A model generated the notes under the pieces. That model was not told the DNA's origin. It ran no database searches and saw nothing but the letters and a program-made list of their open reading frames with translations. A program made the position numbers and the translations under genes. DNA of 64,000 nucleotides from Comamonas flocculans (lineage in GTDB: Bacteria; Pseudomonadota; Gammaproteobacteria; Burkholderiales; Burkholderiaceae_C). The stretch spans positions 1,922,001-1,986,000 of the forward strand of contig NZ_CP042344.1 of the NCBI RefSeq assembly GCF_007954405.1. The letters are read 5' to 3'. Within the stretch, counting starts at the first letter, position 1. Each line of letters starts with the position of its first letter. Positions 62,911-64,000 of this stretch are shown here, in pieces.

Positions 62911-64000
62911 CTTTATGGAAAAGTGGAAATGAAGCAAAATACCTCGCAAGTATTATTTTTATAATGGTATTAGTTGGATATCCAATCTTTGCTGGAATAA
63001 CGCTATTTATTGGTGTTGAGAGTAATTTTTTATCAATTATTTATAGAATTATTATCTTGATTGCCGCAATCTTGCTGTTGCTGATATCCTGGCTTCGTCG
63101 CAGACCTAGGGTAAATTATAAAATTTTGATTGGCGCAGGATTTTTATTTTTTTATATCGCCAGAATGTTATTGGAATGGCTTATGAATTCACAAGGATCA
63201 AAGATTGATTGGGGTGATTTTTGGTCTTTCTTGATCTTTGTGAGTCTAATTCCAGCGCTGCCTTATGTGTGGAAGGAAAATATTCCAGACGAAAATTTCA
63301 CTACTATTGCAATAGTATTATTTGGAATAATCGGGATTATACTGAATTTCTATCTCGCTATTTCCGTCGCTGACAGCCTATCTTTTGGTGAGCAATTGTT
63401 TTCTGGAAGGTTGGAGAGCGAGCGATTGAACCCAATCGCATATGGCCATCTTGGTGCGAGTACGGCATTGGTGGGTTTATGGATGATGATAATAAAAAAA
63501 AATATGAGTTTCTTGGCAATTATTGGTGCTGCTATCGGAGTTTTGGGAATTTTCGCCAGCGGTTCAAGAGGTCCGCTTTTGTCGTTTGTGGTGTGCTTGA
63601 TATTGATGTTGATGCAATTTAGGTTCAGTCGAGTTAAATTTATTTTTATATTTTCCGTAATTCTGTCGATATTTTTCTTGCTGAATTTTGTTGTTGATTT
63701 TAATGATGTTTACTTGCTCAATAGGGCTGAAGCCTCAATGTTCGAAGATGATGCTCGGGTTAATATTATTGGCGATGCATACCGCGCATTTTTGAATAAT
63801 ATGTTGATCGGTGCAGGCTATCCGTTTGATGTTTACCCTCATAATATTATTCTGGAGGCTTTCATGGCATCGGGAATAATCGGGGGCTCCTTGATGGTAT
63901 TCACTTTGATGGTAGGTCTGTTTGCATCAATGAGGGTTATGAGAAACAATAAATTTTCATGGGTGAGTTTGCTCTTTGTGCAGTATTTGACTTTTTCGAT
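62904..64000 (+). CDS. O-antigen polymerase/ligase-like membrane protein (Wzy/WaaL type), incomplete
   Basis: From an ATG at 62904, overlapping the preceding stop by 7 bp, the frame is open to the window end, about 365 codons. The start reads MLTLWKSGNEAKYLASIIFI. At least eight hydrophobic spans are visible. ASGSRGPLLSF and a late loop with YPHNIILEAFMASGIIGG are the landmarks of the O-antigen ligase / Wzy domain (PF04932-like). The DNA is very AT-rich compared with the rest of the window. In a locus with Wzx and Wzz a Wzy polymerase is expected, so I favour polymerase over ligase. The 3' end lies outside the window. Confidence 0.85.
   Translation, partial: MLTLWKSGNEAKYLASIIFIMVLVGYPIFAGITLFIGVESNFLSIIYRIIILIAAILLLLISWLRRRPRVNYKILIGAGFLFFYIARMLLEWLMNSQGSKIDWGDFWSFLIFVSLIPALPYVWKENIPDENFTTIAIVLFGIIGIILNFYLAISVADSLSFGEQLFSGRLESERLNPIAYGHLGASTALVGLWMMIIKKNMSFLAIIGAAIGVLGIFASGSRGPLLSFVVCLILMLMQFRFSRVKFIFIFSVILSIFFLLNFVVDFNDVYLLNRAEASMFEDDARVNIIGDAYRAFLNNMLIGAGYPFDVYPHNIILEAFMASGIIGGSLMVFTLMVGLFASMRVMRNNKFSWVSLLFVQYLTFS

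Overview
The window is GC-rich DNA in a typical Gram-negative layout and looks like a chromosome segment from a Burkholderiales bacterium, probably of the Comamonadaceae type. This placement is an inference from codon usage, from gene neighbourhoods such as glyQ-glyS-plsC-YgjP, and from the family resemblance of the proteins. No rRNA, tRNA, CRISPR array, prophage or intact insertion sequence was seen.

Region 1 (1-12 kb) is housekeeping: a YqjE/DUF883 envelope pair, a four-gene branched-chain 2-oxoacid dehydrogenase operon (bkdA1-bkdA2-bkdB-lpd), both glycyl-tRNA synthetase subunits, a PlsC-like acyltransferase, a YgjP-like metalloprotease and a BON-LysM protein. Region 2 (12-19.5 kb) has coaX, then all four dTDP-L-rhamnose genes (rfbB, rfbD, rfbA, rfbC) with an AbrB/PIN toxin-antitoxin pair between rfbD and rfbA, then an exported glycosidase-like protein. 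Region 3 (19.8-31 kb) is a complete type II secretion operon, E-F-G-H-I-J-K-L-M-C/N-D, in which the secretin carries its own lipobox.

Region 4 (31-44.5 kb) is the least familiar. It has two paralogous polytopic membrane proteins of unknown function, a lipid-A-type acyltransferase, the two halves of a Wzm/Wzt polysaccharide ABC exporter placed about 5 kb apart and facing outwards, and between them two paralogous exported proteins that flank a periplasmic parvulin isomerase. The exported pair share long blocks and four cysteines. I regard them as the best candidate here for an undescribed cell-surface system.

Region 5 (44.7-64 kb) is a surface-polysaccharide locus: a 1274-residue methyltransferase-GT2-GT4 fusion, a rhamnosyltransferase-like GT2, a WecA/WbpL-type initiating transferase, a Wzz-like protein, the TviB-WbpB-WbpD-WbpE route to UDP-2,3-diacetamido-glucuronate (interrupted by a FitAB-like toxin-antitoxin pair), an AT3-SGNH O-acyltransferase, a Wzx flippase, a formyltransferase, a GNAT/FemAB-like protein, a polysaccharide deacetylase-like protein and, running off the window, an AT-rich Wzy/WaaL-type polymerase or ligase. 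Falling GC in the last genes suggests recently acquired DNA.

A family of GC-rich composite inverted repeats, about 90-120 bp long, recurs in at least twelve places. It fills most gaps between genes from 3.7 to 23.8 kb and recurs at 45.4 and 52.9 kb. It also lies in frame inside two proteins (the E2 acyltransferase and the 1274-residue glycosyltransferase), supplies the C-termini and stop codons of RfbA and RfbC, and has overwritten the start of gspH.
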